From contig NZ_CP090207.1 in NCBI RefSeq assembly GCF_021397715.1, forward strand, positions 3,286,001 through 3,350,000: a stretch of DNA of 64,000 nucleotides. Reading direction: 5' to 3'. Source of the DNA: Pantoea agglomerans (GTDB taxonomy: Bacteria; Pseudomonadota; Gammaproteobacteria; Enterobacterales; Enterobacteriaceae). Position numbers and translations under genes: made by a program. Within the stretch, counting starts at the first letter, position 1; each line of letters begins with the position of its first letter. A model generated the notes under the pieces. That model was not told where the DNA came from, searched no databases, and saw only the letters and a program-made list of their open reading frames with translations. Positions 18,352 through 27,736 of the stretch are shown here, in pieces.

Positions 18352-19716
18352 ATGACAAACAGACTCAAGCCCACGCTGGGCACCCTGCATCTGTGGGGAA
18401 TTGCGGTTGGCCTGGTTATCTCAGGCGAATATTTTGGCTGGAGTTACGGCTGGGCGGTGGCGGGCACGCTGGGCTTCCTGGTCACCACCGCGCTGATAGC
18501 CACGCTCTATACCTGCTTTATTTTCAGCTTTACCGAGCTGACCACCGCAATTCCTCACGCCGGCGGGCCGTTTGCCTACAGCCGCCGCGCCTTTGGCGAA
18601 ACCGGCGGGCTGATTGCCGGTCTGGCCACGCTGATTGAGTTCGTCTTTGCGCCACCGGCGATTGCGATGGCAATTGGTGCCTACCTCAACGTGCAGTATC
18701 CGGCACTCAACCCGAAAACCGCCGCGGTCGGCGCTTATCTGCTGTTTATGACGCTGAATATTCTTGGCGTAAAACTGGCGGCGATGTTCGAGCTGGTGGT
18801 GACCATTCTGGCGGTGATTGAGCTGCTGGTGTTTATGGGCGTGGTCTCGCCCGGTTTCAGCCTGGCGAACTTTGCCGCGCACGGCTGGGCCGGCAGCGAC
18901 AGCTTCGGTATGCCGGCGTTTTCCGGTATTTTTGCCGCAATCCCATTCGCCATCTGGTTTTTCCTTGCCATTGAAGGTGCTGCGATGGCGGCGGAAGAGG
19001 CGAAAGATCCGACCCGTACCATCCCGCGAGCCTATATCAGCGGCATTCTGACGCTGGTGGTGCTGGCAATTGGCGTGATGCTGATGGCGGGCGGCGCGGG
19101 TGACTGGCGTAAACTGTCCGACATCAACGATCCCCTGCCGCAGGCGATGAAAATGATCGTCGGCGAACACTCTAACTGGATGCACATGCTGGTGTGGATC
19201 GGCCTGTTTGGCCTGATCGCCAGCTTCCACGGCATCATCCTCGGCTATTCACGCCAGTTCTTTGCGCTGGCCCGCGCCGGCTATCTGCCGCCCGGGCTGG
19301 CGAAACTGTCGCGCTTTCAGACGCCGCATCGCGCCATTATTACCGGCGGGATACTGGGGATCGCCGCCATTTACAGCGACGGAATTATTAATCTGCAGGG
19401 GATGACGCTGACGGCGGCGATGATCACTATGGCGGTGTTCGGCGCCATTGTGATGTATATCATGAGTATGCTGAGCCTGTTCCGGCTGCGCCGTTCGGCA
19501 CCGGATCTGGCGCGCAGCTTCCGTGCGCCAGGTTATCCGATCGTACCGGGCATCGCCCTGCTGTTATCGGTGATCTGCCTGCTGGCGATGCTGTGGTTTA
19601 ACCCGGTGATCGGCGCGCTGTTCGTCGCCTTTATGCTGGTGGGCTATCTCTACTTCCTGGCGACTAAGGCACAGCGCGATCGCGCGCCGCAGGACAGTAT
19701 GCTGGTGGGTGAATAG
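18352..19716 (+). CDS. eat: Ethanolamine permease-like APC transporter
   Basis: The 454-residue protein has about 12 membrane spans. N-terminal GTLHLWGIAVGLVISGEYFGWSYGW and the segment AIPHAGGPFAYSRRAFGETGG are characteristic of the ethanolamine permease branch of the APC superfamily, and the loop AAEEAKDPTRTIPRAYI is conserved. No eut lyase genes are present, so imported ethanolamine or a related amine may instead be handled by the divergent kinase. A GC hairpin (arms 19719-19725 and 19735-19741) overlaps the end of the gene. Confidence 0.82.
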   Translation: MTNRLKPTLGTLHLWGIAVGLVISGEYFGWSYGWAVAGTLGFLVTTALIATLYTCFIFSFTELTTAIPHAGGPFAYSRRAFGETGGLIAGLATLIEFVFAPPAIAMAIGAYLNVQYPALNPKTAAVGAYLLFMTLNILGVKLAAMFELVVTILAVIELLVFMGVVSPGFSLANFAAHGWAGSDSFGMPAFSGIFAAIPFAIWFFLAIEGAAMAAEEAKDPTRTIPRAYISGILTLVVLAIGVMLMAGGAGDWRKLSDINDPLPQAMKMIVGEHSNWMHMLVWIGLFGLIASFHGIILGYSRQFFALARAGYLPPGLAKLSRFQTPHRAIITGGILGIAAIYSDGIINLQGMTLTAAMITMAVFGAIVMYIMSMLSLFRLRRSAPDLARSFRAPGYPIVPGIALLLSVICLLAMLWFNPVIGALFVAFMLVGYLYFLATKAQRDRAPQDSMLVGE

Positions 19717-19759
19717 CAGGGCGCGGCCTGAGGTCGCGCCCCGGACAGGCTAGCTAAAA

Positions 19760-20671
19760 TCAGTGGTTGAGCGGCCAGAGCCAGGCTGCTCCACGCACGC
19801 CACTCGAATCGCCGTGTTGCGCCTTCAGCACCGGCGTTTCGCATTCGCCACCGAATACCCATTTTTTCATCAGCGTCGGCACCGTCTGATAGAGACGATC
19901 CACATTGCTCATGCCGCCGCCCAGCACGATCACGTCCGGATCGATCAGATTCACCACCTGCGCCAGCGATTTTGCCAGCCGCAGTTCATATCGGCTCATC
20001 GCCAGTTCAGCGATCGGATCCTGCTGTTCCAGCAGCGCCACGATCTCCGCCCCTTTACGTGACACGCCGCTCAGCCGCTGATAATCAATACCGAAACCGG
20101 TGCCTGAGACGAAGGTCTCAATACAGCCCTGCTGCCCGCAATAACAGGGCACTTCCTGCCGATAGCGCAGCTCATCTTCATCCATCCACGGCAGCGGATT
20201 GTGGCCCCACTCGCCAGCATTGCCGTTACCGCCGATACGAGACTGGCCGTTGATTGCGATCCCGGCACCCGATCCGGTGCCGATGATCACCGCAAACACC
20301 AGCGGCTGTCCGGCACCCGCTCCGTCAACCGCCTCGGAAACGGCGAGACAATTCGCGTCGTTGGCGATGCGCACGTCACGATTCAGCGCCTGCGCCAGAT
20401 CTTTATCCAGCGGCTGACCGTTAAGCCAGGTGGAGTTGGCATTTTTGACCCGCTTGCTGTAGGGCGAAATCGTGCCGGGAATACCGAGGCCAACGGTGCC
20501 GGTCTGACCGGTTTTCTGCTCTGCCAGCCTGACCAGATCGACAATCGCCTGGACCGTTGCCTGATAGTCATCACGCGGGGTATTGACCCGGTGACGAAAC
20601 AGCTCCTGTCCGGCGTTGGATAACGCAATCACTTCTGTCTTGGTGCCACCCAAATCAATGCCTATGCGCAC
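19760..20671 (-). CDS. mak: Fructokinase Mak (ROK family)
   Basis: The 303-residue cytoplasmic sugar kinase has an ATP-binding motif [17 protein letters not shown] at the N-terminus, catalytic Asp in [11 protein letters not shown], and the ROK zinc site (His in GEWGHNPLP plus CYCGQQGC, around residues 150-185). Mak phosphorylates fructose and more weakly other hexoses. Position next to rdgC matches E. coli; the E. coli neighbour araJ is replaced here by the permease/kinase block. Confidence 0.95.
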   Translation of the reverse strand: MRIGIDLGGTKTEVIALSNAGQELFRHRVNTPRDDYQATVQAIVDLVRLAEQKTGQTGTVGLGIPGTISPYSKRVKNANSTWLNGQPLDKDLAQALNRDVRIANDANCLAVSEAVDGAGAGQPLVFAVIIGTGSGAGIAINGQSRIGGNGNAGEWGHNPLPWMDEDELRYRQEVPCYCGQQGCIETFVSGTGFGIDYQRLSGVSRKGAEIVALLEQQDPIAELAMSRYELRLAKSLAQVVNLIDPDVIVLGGGMSNVDRLYQTVPTLMKKWVFGGECETPVLKAQHGDSSGVRGAAWLWPLNH

Positions 20672-20817
20672 GGTTTATTCCTCGTTATTCGTTCAGGTGG
20701 AACATACAGTAGAAGGCGTCAGCCGGAAAGGCAATGAAACCACTCCGATGTTTCGCTATCATGCGCGCTGACTCTGTTAGACTTGTGCGCCCGATCGCGC
20801 CACGGTAAGGAATCCCG

Positions 20818-21729
20818 ATGTTGTGGTTTAAAAATATGATGGTTTATCGTCTGAATCGTGACATTCCGTTGTCCGCAGATGAGATGGAAAAACAGCTCGA
20901 CGCCTTCACTTTTTCGCCGTGTGGCAGTCAGGATATGAGCAAAACCGGCTGGGTGCCGCCGATGGGCAACCGCAGCGATGCGCTGACCCATGAAAACAAC
21001 GGTCAGATCGTGATTTGCGCCCGCAAAGAAGAGAAAATGCTGCCGTCACCGGTCGTGAAACAGGCGCTGGAAGCGAAAATCGACAAGCTGGAAGCGGAGC
21101 AGAGCCGCAAGCTGAAGAAGACCGAAAAAGATTCGCTGAAAGATGAAGTGCTGCACAGCCTGCTGCCGCGTGCCTTCAGCCGCTTTAGCCAGACCTGGCT
21201 GTGGATCGACACGGTGAACAACCTGATTATGGTTGACTGCGCCAGCGCCAAAAAAGCGGAAGATACGCTGGCGCTGCTGCGCAAAAGCCTCGGCTCATTG
21301 CCGGTGGTGCCGCTGACGCTGGAAAGCCCGATTGAACTGACCCTGACCGAATGGGTACGTTCTGGCGAGGTGCCCGCCGGTTTCGCCCTGATGGATGAAG
21401 CCGAGCTGAAAGCGCTGCTGGAAGATGGCGGCGTGATCCGCTGCAAGAAACAGGATCTGGTCTGTGATGAGATCGCGAATCACATCGAAGCGGGTAAACT
21501 GGTGACCAAACTGGCGCTGGACTGGCAGGAGCGCATTCAGTTTATGCTGGCCGACGACGGTTCAATCAAACGCCTGAAGTTCAGCGACACGCTGCGCGAC
21601 CAGAACGATGATATTGATCGGGAAGATTTTGCCCAGCGTTTTGACGCCGACTTTATTCTGATGACCAGCGAACTGGCTGCGCTGACCAGCAACCTGGTGG
21701 AAGCGTTAGGCGGCGAAGCACAGCGTTAA
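20818..21729 (+). CDS. rdgC: Recombination-associated protein RdgC
   Basis: This is a 303-residue ring-forming, nonspecific DNA-binding protein of the nucleoid that limits RecA activity. The N-terminus [24 protein letters not shown] and the central [23 protein letters not shown] segment are typical of the family, and the length matches E. coli. It starts at the ATG at 20818 and is divergent from mak. Confidence 0.97.
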   Translation: MLWFKNMMVYRLNRDIPLSADEMEKQLDAFTFSPCGSQDMSKTGWVPPMGNRSDALTHENNGQIVICARKEEKMLPSPVVKQALEAKIDKLEAEQSRKLKKTEKDSLKDEVLHSLLPRAFSRFSQTWLWIDTVNNLIMVDCASAKKAEDTLALLRKSLGSLPVVPLTLESPIELTLTEWVRSGEVPAGFALMDEAELKALLEDGGVIRCKKQDLVCDEIANHIEAGKLVTKLALDWQERIQFMLADDGSIKRLKFSDTLRDQNDDIDREDFAQRFDADFILMTSELAALTSNLVEALGGEAQR

Positions 21730-21750
21730 GCTGGCGTCGCTCTGAAAGAA

Positions 21751-21777
21751 AATGGCCGCATTGCGGCCATTTTTTTA
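21751..21777. terminator. Bidirectional terminator between rdgC and ppnP
   Basis: A 9-bp stem (21751-21759 and 21763-21771) is followed by Ts on the plus strand and preceded by As. It can serve both convergent genes. The T-run touches the ppnP stop. Confidence 0.85.
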
Positions 21778-22065
21778 TCCTTTCAGGTAGCGACAGAGAT
21801 AAGAACTGGGTTCGCCAACCTGTAAGTGAAATTCGCTGTGGCCCGGCACGTTAAACACCGAACCCGCCTCAAACCATTGCCACTCGGTTTCACCCGGCAG
21901 CAGTACCTTCAGCGAGCCGCTCACCACGGTCATCTCTTCCGGCTGACCGGTACCAAAGGTATATTCGCCTTCAGCCATCACGCCCACGCTGGCACGGCCG
22001 GTGCTCGCACTGTCAAAACCGATGGATTTAACTTTTCCGTCAAAATACTCACTAATGTTGAGCAT
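21775..22065 (-). CDS. ppnP: Pyrimidine/purine nucleoside phosphorylase PpnP
   Basis: This is a 96-residue small cupin, formerly YaiE. It shows the family N-terminus [17 protein letters not shown], the cupin stretch [26 protein letters not shown] and the conserved [14 protein letters not shown]. The enzyme splits nucleosides with phosphate to free base and ribose-1-phosphate. Synteny with rdgC and aroM is as in E. coli. Confidence 0.95.
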   Translation of the reverse strand: MLNISEYFDGKVKSIGFDSASTGRASVGVMAEGEYTFGTGQPEEMTVVSGSLKVLLPGETEWQWFEAGSVFNVPGHSEFHLQVGEPSSYLCRYLKG

Positions 22066-22159
22066 AATACTTCCTCACAGCACATTAAGGTGTCTGGCAG
22101 TGTAGAAGGGAACTCGCTGATCTGTCACGCGAAATGATGGTCGTTTGTGATCTCTCCCG

Positions 22160-22837
22160 TCAGCCCAGCAGTTCTGCCGCCAGCCTGGCCACCAGCTGAT
22201 TCGAAAGCAATACCGGTACGCCGAGCCGCGACTGCAGCGCAGCCCGATGCTGCTGGTGATAGCCAAAACAGTCCAGCACCACCAGACCGACATCGGCAGC
22301 CTGTAGCGTGCGGGCCGCCGCCGCGAAGGTGGCCTCATCGGCCTGATAGGGGCTGGCGACGGCGTAATGGGCTGGCGTGGGCAGCAACTGCCACTTCGCC
22401 GCCTGTTCCACCACCTGCTCTTCAACCGGCACCACAATCCCGACCCGCTGCTGCTGAACCATCGCGCAGATCAGCGGCGGGATAATGCGATCCGGCTCCA
22501 GCAGCAGCGCGCGCCGGGTGCGTAAGGTGCCAAATTCGCCGGTACAGAGCAGCAGAATGGTGTCGTAACCCGCCTGCTCCAGAGCGCTGATTTTGCGCTG
22601 CAATCCCTGCTCCACTCTGGATGCCGCCAGCCGTACCTGCTCACCACTCTGCAGCCGGGAAACCAGGATCTTCTCGCCCGCCGCCGGACCATACTGCGCC
22701 GCGATATCGGCCGCGCTTAATCCATCAAGCAAGCCGGCATGATCGGTCACGGCGTCCGGCAGATGCAGACGCAGCAGCGGCAGAATGTCGCTGCGCGGTG
22801 ACTGACCGATGGTCAGAGTGACCAGGGATTTAGCCAT
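22160..22837 (-). CDS. aroM: AroM family protein
   Basis: The 225-residue protein is related to the Asp/Glu racemase fold: MAKSLVTLTIGQSPRSD at the N-terminus, the nucleophile-like Cys in LLLCTGEFGTL (about residue 105) and a second in VVLDCFGYHQ (about 190), the usual two-cysteine pattern. No activity is established for AroM. In E. coli it follows aroL-yaiA; here it is the last gene of an OPT transporter/DUF1177 operon, starting one base after the DUF1177 stop (TGAGATG). A longer frame reaching 23059 is a read-in artefact. Confidence 0.88.
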   Translation of the reverse strand: MAKSLVTLTIGQSPRSDILPLLRLHLPDAVTDHAGLLDGLSAADIAAQYGPAAGEKILVSRLQSGEQVRLAASRVEQGLQRKISALEQAGYDTILLLCTGEFGTLRTRRALLLEPDRIIPPLICAMVQQQRVGIVVPVEEQVVEQAAKWQLLPTPAHYAVASPYQADEATFAAAARTLQAADVGLVVLDCFGYHQQHRAALQSRLGVPVLLSNQLVARLAAELLG

Positions 22838-22838
22838 C

Positions 22839-23771
22839 TCAGTGATTCCGCTGACGCAAATGTCCCAGGCTGCCGTAGAGCGCCAGCAGCCGCGCGTATT
22901 CTTCTGCGTCATAAAAGTGGCAGGTCTCGCGACCAAACTCTTTCGCCACTTCCACCGCAAATTTCGCCGCAGCGGCGATATCCACCTCATGACTGGCACC
23001 GGTACCGCAGCCCGGCACCACCGATTCTGCGGTGATCGCCACCCCCACCACCGGCACATCGGTGGCGGTCGACGGTTGCAGAATGCTGTTCAGATGGTAG
23101 ATGCCATTTCCGTAAGGGGTGATGTCCTGAGTAGTGATGGGAAAAGTGACGGCAGGACGACCGGTGGTCATCTCCATGATGCGCAACAGATCCTCAGAGA
23201 CCCGCAGAATGTAACCCTCTTTCACCGTGGGCGAGAGCGCAAAGCCCTTGTGGTTGATGATGCGGTTCCCTTTGGTGGTGTCGATGGAGAGAATCGCCTC
23301 CACGCCCTCGACCACTTCGTTATCATTCATGGTGATATCGTCAATCGGCGAATCCATAAAGTCGACCGGTTGATGCGGCCGGGTGGGCGCATCCGGGCAG
23401 ATATGAGTGGTGACAATTACGTCACCCGCCAGCCGGTCGCCTTTGCTCTGCATCTGCGCCAGCTTGAGCGCACTGGCGATCGCCGCCACGGCTCCGTCGG
23501 CATCGGATACCATGCCGATGCGCCCAGGCCGGGCGCCGATGCCCCCAAGACGACCAATAATGCCCAGCGTCGGTGCCGTCCCGCCGCTGGCTTTGCCCTG
23601 CGTGCCAGCAATCGCGATGCGTACAAAATCGGTCCGGCCTTTGGGACCGGAAACCCGCTTCACGCTGGCCTGCACTTCCGGGTACGCGGCGAACAGATCC
23701 ACTACCTGCTGCCCGTCAATCAGGGCGCTATCCAGTAACTCAAAGACCTGCAAGGTCTGCTGTAAACTCAT
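22839..23771 (-). CDS. DUF1177 family protein
   Basis: The 310-residue protein resembles DUF1177, a family without known activity. Conserved-looking acidic and His residues are spread in an order reminiscent of dinuclear-zinc aminopeptidase folds: SDADGAV, VTTHICPDAP, MNDNEVVEGVEAILSIDTTKGN, and ESVVPGCGTGASHEVDIAAA. I infer a hydrolase-like fold but cannot confirm metal ligands. It is cotranscribed with the OPT transporter (13 bases apart) and coupled to aroM, so it probably acts on the imported substrate or its product. Confidence 0.75.
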   Translation of the reverse strand: MSLQQTLQVFELLDSALIDGQQVVDLFAAYPEVQASVKRVSGPKGRTDFVRIAIAGTQGKASGGTAPTLGIIGRLGGIGARPGRIGMVSDADGAVAAIASALKLAQMQSKGDRLAGDVIVTTHICPDAPTRPHQPVDFMDSPIDDITMNDNEVVEGVEAILSIDTTKGNRIINHKGFALSPTVKEGYILRVSEDLLRIMEMTTGRPAVTFPITTQDITPYGNGIYHLNSILQPSTATDVPVVGVAITAESVVPGCGTGASHEVDIAAAAKFAVEVAKEFGRETCHFYDAEEYARLLALYGSLGHLRQRNH

Positions 23772-23784
23772 GGTTAATCCTTAG

Positions 23785-25344
23785 CTATTTTTTACTGCTG
23801 CTGGCAAACAGTGAATTAAAGAAGCTGAAGAGCGCATCACCGGCAATAAAGCCCGCGGCCATCACTTCCATTGGCGAACGGCCACGCTCGCCCCAGACGC
23901 GAATGATCACGATACGCAGCGCGATCCCCACCACCACCGCCCAGCCGGCCATGGCGTTATTGATCAGTAAACCGGTGGCTAACAGCACGCCTAACTGGCG
24001 CTTTGGCCCGCCGATCAGCTGAATTATCGCGCCAGGGATCGCCCAGATCAGCAGGTTGCCGGCAATGCCTGGCTCTGCGCCAGCCTGAATGGTTTTGGCA
24101 TAGACCCGCGCCACTGGCGGCAGCAGGTTGTCGGTGAAGAACAGCGTGTGGGCATACCAGACCAGCGGAATCGACACCACGAAGGCGATCATCGCGGCGA
24201 TCAGCTGGATGCGGCGGCCCCACAGCTCCTGCTGCATATCTGCGCCGTTACCGCGCAGGATAAAGCCCGCCTTGAGGTCGTAACCCATATCGGCAAAGGC
24301 TGGTCCGGTGGCGGCGGTAAAGCCGCACAGCAGGCAGAGTGCCAGCGGTGGAAAGCCAATCAGGATGCCAATAATGAGGGTGATCAGCGCCACCGCAAAC
24401 GCCGGGAACCAGCCGGAGTGCATGGCGGCAATGCCGACAATCAGTTCGTGAACGAAGGCGGCAAAGGCGGCGTACAGAATAAACAGCAGCAGCATCGCCA
24501 GCCCCATTTCACTCCATAATCCGCCGGCCAGCGCCAGCAGCGCCGAGATGAGGATGTAGCCAACGCTGCCCAATCCCAGCGCCCGCTGCACCTCATTACC
24601 ATTACGGCTGACCACCAGCGCATCGTTTTTGCGGCTGCGGATCACCATCACCACCTGAATCAGCGCCACCAGACCGGCACCGACCATCACGCCATGCGGA
24701 ATGTAGAGGGCGTTAATATCAATACCGGCCACCGGCTGAGCATAAGCGCGCAGCAGGAAGCCGATGCCGAGCATCGACAGCGCCCAGATGTTGCCGATAA
24801 AAGCCGTGCCGAAAGCGGACATCGGAATCTTCAGCATCGCGCCGACGATGCCACCCACAATGCCCATCACCAGCAGCCACGCCTGACGTCCGCCTTTATC
24901 GCCAGCCTTAATCGCTTCTGCCGCCGCAACGCCCGGCGGCCAGGCATTGCTGGCCGGGAAGACGCGGGTATCAAACAGTCGATAGAGCAGCCAGGCATCC
25001 AGCAGCATGGCCGCGCTGACGCCACAGAACAGCGGCAGTACCAGTTGCGGTTCACCCAGCGCCCAGGGCACGGCAATCGGCATCAGCAGGCTATTTGCCG
25101 CACCAAAGGTGGCCGAGGAGATGGCGGTCTGCGCCAGGTTCTGGATTTCAATTGAGCGATAACGGCGAAAAGCCTGTAGCGGAATGCGCGCCAGCAGCAT
25201 GGCAAACAGCGCGCCAATAATGGAGGTATTGGGTGTCACCCCAATGGTGGTGATCAGCTGAATACCAATAATGGCACCCGCAATTGAAAGAAAAATTAAA
25301 ACCAGCGCAACGCCAGCGTGCTTAATCGGATTGACCCGTTCCAT
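23785..25344 (-). CDS. OPT family transporter
   Basis: This is a 519-residue inner-membrane protein with 12 or more hydrophobic segments, matching the oligopeptide/YSL transporter family. Examples are the pattern NTSIIGALFAMLLARIPL near the N-terminus, GVSAAMLLDAWLLYRLF, and the repeat-like SAFGTAFIGNIWALSMLGIGF. OPT proteins move small peptides or metal chelates with protons. It is the first gene of the operon, with the IclR gene upstream in the same direction but separated by a terminator, so the operon should have its own promoter in 25345-25549. The substrate is unknown. Confidence 0.85.
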   Translation of the reverse strand: MERVNPIKHAGVALVLIFLSIAGAIIGIQLITTIGVTPNTSIIGALFAMLLARIPLQAFRRYRSIEIQNLAQTAISSATFGAANSLLMPIAVPWALGEPQLVLPLFCGVSAAMLLDAWLLYRLFDTRVFPASNAWPPGVAAAEAIKAGDKGGRQAWLLVMGIVGGIVGAMLKIPMSAFGTAFIGNIWALSMLGIGFLLRAYAQPVAGIDINALYIPHGVMVGAGLVALIQVVMVIRSRKNDALVVSRNGNEVQRALGLGSVGYILISALLALAGGLWSEMGLAMLLLFILYAAFAAFVHELIVGIAAMHSGWFPAFAVALITLIIGILIGFPPLALCLLCGFTAATGPAFADMGYDLKAGFILRGNGADMQQELWGRRIQLIAAMIAFVVSIPLVWYAHTLFFTDNLLPPVARVYAKTIQAGAEPGIAGNLLIWAIPGAIIQLIGGPKRQLGVLLATGLLINNAMAGWAVVVGIALRIVIIRVWGERGRSPMEVMAAGFIAGDALFSFFNSLFASSSKK

Positions 25345-25549
25345 ATATTCCCACCCCTCCCTACCCAGACGAAATGAAATAACGTATTGCCAGCCAGCTG
25401 GCTTACGTCGTTTTTATATTTCACCGATCGGACACGCCGCAGCAGCCAGCTACAGGCGCGCGCAGCCCAGGCTTTAAGCCGTAAAAAGACGTGGGGAGGC
25501 GCGCACAGCAACCGATGCTGCGCAAAGAGTGACGATCAGATTGAAAGAA

Positions 25550-25573
25550 AAAGGCCCGAAGGCCTTTGTTTTC
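25550..25573 (-). terminator. Terminator between the iclR-type gene and the OPT operon
   Basis: A 7-bp stem (25550-25556 and 25561-25567) with a CGAA loop is flanked by As on one side and Ts on the other, so it works in both directions. On the minus strand it ends the IclR transcript. Confidence 0.8.
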
Positions 25574-25615
25574 CCTGGTGTGGCGAAATATTACGCCGAT
25601 AAAATCGTTGTGAAG

Positions 25616-26368
25616 TTACGCGCCATATTTTTCGGCTATCTCTGCAGCCGTTGCGCGTAATGCTTCGAGCAGGTCTGACGGGTAGCCCGGCTCACTCTCC
25701 TGCGACAGAAACGAGAGGCAGAGCGCCACCGTTTCGCCATGATGTTTGTTATGCACGCAGACCGACAGCGAGCTGATGCCGGGCAGTGACTCATTGCGCG
25801 CCAGTGACCAGCCGTGCTGACGCACTTCAGCTAATCGTGCACAAAGCGCGTCAGGCGTTTGAGGTGAATTTGCGGAAACCACCTGCCAGTTATCGAGATA
25901 ACGCGCCTGAACCTCTTCATCACTCAGCTGGGCTAACAGCGCCCGGCCGGTTGAGGTTGCGGCCGCCGGCATACGACTGCCTGGCGGCGTCACCATCTGG
26001 GTGAAATGGCGACCATGAAACATACGCATGACTAATATTTCGCGTCCGGCCAGCTTAGAGACATAGCCCATACAGCCGGTGCTCTCTGCCAGCCTGACCA
26101 TGGCCGCGGAGACGCTATCAACCAGCGGCGCCGAGAGATAATGTCCGGCTGCAGCCAACAGGACGCGACCAATATGAAAGCAACGCGTTTCGGCATCCCG
26201 CTCCAGCAGCCCCTGACTCTCCATCGTGGCCAGCAGACGTGAAACGGTGCTTTTCGGCAGCGTCAGCGCATCAACCACTTCACTAAATGTCAGCCCGACA
26301 TGTCCCTGAGTCACGCCTTTGCGCTGGAACAGTCTGAGTACGGCGGCGGCATTTTCGAGTGTGGTCAT
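25616..26368 (-). CDS. IclR family transcriptional regulator
   Basis: In this 250-residue protein, residues 1-70 form the winged helix (LTFSEVVDALTLPKSTVSRLLATMESQGLLERD). The rest is the effector-binding GAF-like domain with GRALLAQLSDEEVQARY and the C-terminal segment ISSLSVCVHNKHHG. It lies just upstream of the OPT/DUF1177/AroM operon in the same direction and is the likely local regulator (inference). The starting ATG at 26368 gives the standard family N-terminus. Confidence 0.9.
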   Translation of the reverse strand: MTTLENAAAVLRLFQRKGVTQGHVGLTFSEVVDALTLPKSTVSRLLATMESQGLLERDAETRCFHIGRVLLAAAGHYLSAPLVDSVSAAMVRLAESTGCMGYVSKLAGREILVMRMFHGRHFTQMVTPPGSRMPAAATSTGRALLAQLSDEEVQARYLDNWQVVSANSPQTPDALCARLAEVRQHGWSLARNESLPGISSLSVCVHNKHHGETVALCLSFLSQESEPGYPSDLLEALRATAAEIAEKYGA

Positions 26369-26626
26369 GCAGCGAGTTTCACTATATGGAACTGAGTTCC
26401 TGATTCGGTAAATCGAAAATAAAACGTTGCGCTGAATCGGTCAAGAGACAATTTTTAGCTGAACCGATCGACAGGCGGACAAAATCAGGGCGGAAGAATG
26501 ATTAGCGGGGCTTTATCTGGCGGGAGTCCGGTGAGGCAGAACAGAAGGGAAGGCTAAATGGATTCAGCCAAAAAATTGCGTCATTCTGGCATGATGTCGG
26601 CTGGCATCCCTGCCAGCGGCAACGTT

Positions 26627-26818
26627 TTACTCTTTTTCGACGTCTTCGTAACGCAGCTTGGCGTCACGCGCTTCCTCTTCCGTTTCGTGCTCACTGATTA
26701 ATGAATTTGGTTTGGGATGGTCAGCACGTAATTCATACGATGTGACTTTATTAGCTTCGGTGCCCTTTTCAACCGGCACAATTCGCGCTTCGCGTGGGTA
26801 CGGTGGTCTTGTCGGCAT
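26627..26818 (-). CDS. yaiA: YaiA family protein
   Basis: The 63-residue protein closely matches E. coli Yai[20 protein letters not shown], then [17 protein letters not shown] and [11 protein letters not shown]. The function is unknown. In E. coli yaiA is cotranscribed with aroL and controlled by TyrR/TrpR. Here 111 bases separate it from aroL, containing a 7-bp hairpin (26853-26859/26864-26870) that could attenuate. A second hairpin (26600-26617) follows the stop. Confidence 0.95.
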   Translation of the reverse strand: MPTRPPYPREARIVPVEKGTEANKVTSYELRADHPKPNSLISEHETEEEARDAKLRYEDVEKE

Positions 26819-26929
26819 ACTGTGTCCCTCTTAGCTGAATCACATTCCACAAGACAGGCCGATGCCTGTCAGAAGCTAAGTATAGACAACCGCACTGTAA
26901 GCGGGATCAAAGCGGGAAAAATCTGAGGG

Positions 26930-27454
26930 TTAGCTGGCGCGCGCCAGCGATAACGAGTGCAGGATCTCATCGACGACGCCCTCAGGCGACTGCATGGCAT
27001 TGACCTGATGATGAGCCGCCGCGCGGTATAAATGGGCGCGCTCACGCAGCACCTCTTCCATCTCATCGGCAATCGGGCGTCCGGTTAGCGTTGGGCGCTG
27101 TGCCGTTTCGGGCTGGCTCTCCAGCCGCTCCGCCAGCACCTCCGGCGAGGCGCTAAGCCAGATGACACGGCCCTGCTCCTGCATAAAGCGGCAGTTCTCT
27201 TCGGCCAGCACCATGCCACCGCCGGTCGCAATCACCGTCAACGGCGCGGTCACCGCCCTGAGCGACTCGGTTTCCCGTGCACGGAACCCTTCCCAGCCTT
27301 CAGCTGCCACTATCTCCGCCACGCTGCGCTGCGTGGTGAGCTGCAGATGATGATCGGTATCGCAAAAGGCGTAGCCCAACGCCTGCGACAACGCTTTGCC
27401 GACAGTGGTTTTGCCGCAACCGCGTGCGCCAATCAAAAAGATGGGTAGAGACAT
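26930..27454 (-). CDS. aroL: Shikimate kinase II
   Basis: This 174-residue enzyme phosphorylates shikimate with ATP in the chorismate pathway. The P-loop GARGCGKTTVGKAL (residues 9-22), substrate-binding DTDHHLQ (about 32-38), GFRARE (about 56-61) and GGGMVLAE (about 79) are intact, as is the lid Arg region RPTLTGRPI. Start: ATG at 27454 with GGAGG ten bases upstream, which gives the family N-terminus; ATG at 27463 is too close to the ribosome site. I did not find a clear TyrR box. Confidence 0.95.
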   Translation of the reverse strand: MSLPIFLIGARGCGKTTVGKALSQALGYAFCDTDHHLQLTTQRSVAEIVAAEGWEGFRARETESLRAVTAPLTVIATGGGMVLAEENCRFMQEQGRVIWLSASPEVLAERLESQPETAQRPTLTGRPIADEMEEVLRERAHLYRAAAHHQVNAMQSPEGVVDEILHSLSLARAS

Positions 27455-27736
27455 CAGGGCCATTCCTCCGCCTTGCCGCATGCTGCGGCTGGATATTTCG
27501 CTCAATAATGCGACGCATGATAACTGGATTTCTTTTTTGCCTCTACCCATCAAGCATGAAATGCGCAGCCAGACCCGACAACTTCAGACAATTCCTTTAT
27601 TTTCAAAGCGAAACGCATGCACGTTTTGTGCATGGAGGGTGCGTGGTGACGTCCGCAACATTTGCTTACCGCCACAATTTTACTTTGCAGCCTGGCAGCC
27701 CCATATACTGAATAGAATCGCAACAGGAGAGTCATC

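Noticed and set aside
18352..19716. eut-type ethanolamine utilisation operon
   Set aside because: Only the permease-like gene is present. No ammonia lyase (eutBC), microcompartment or eutR gene lies nearby.
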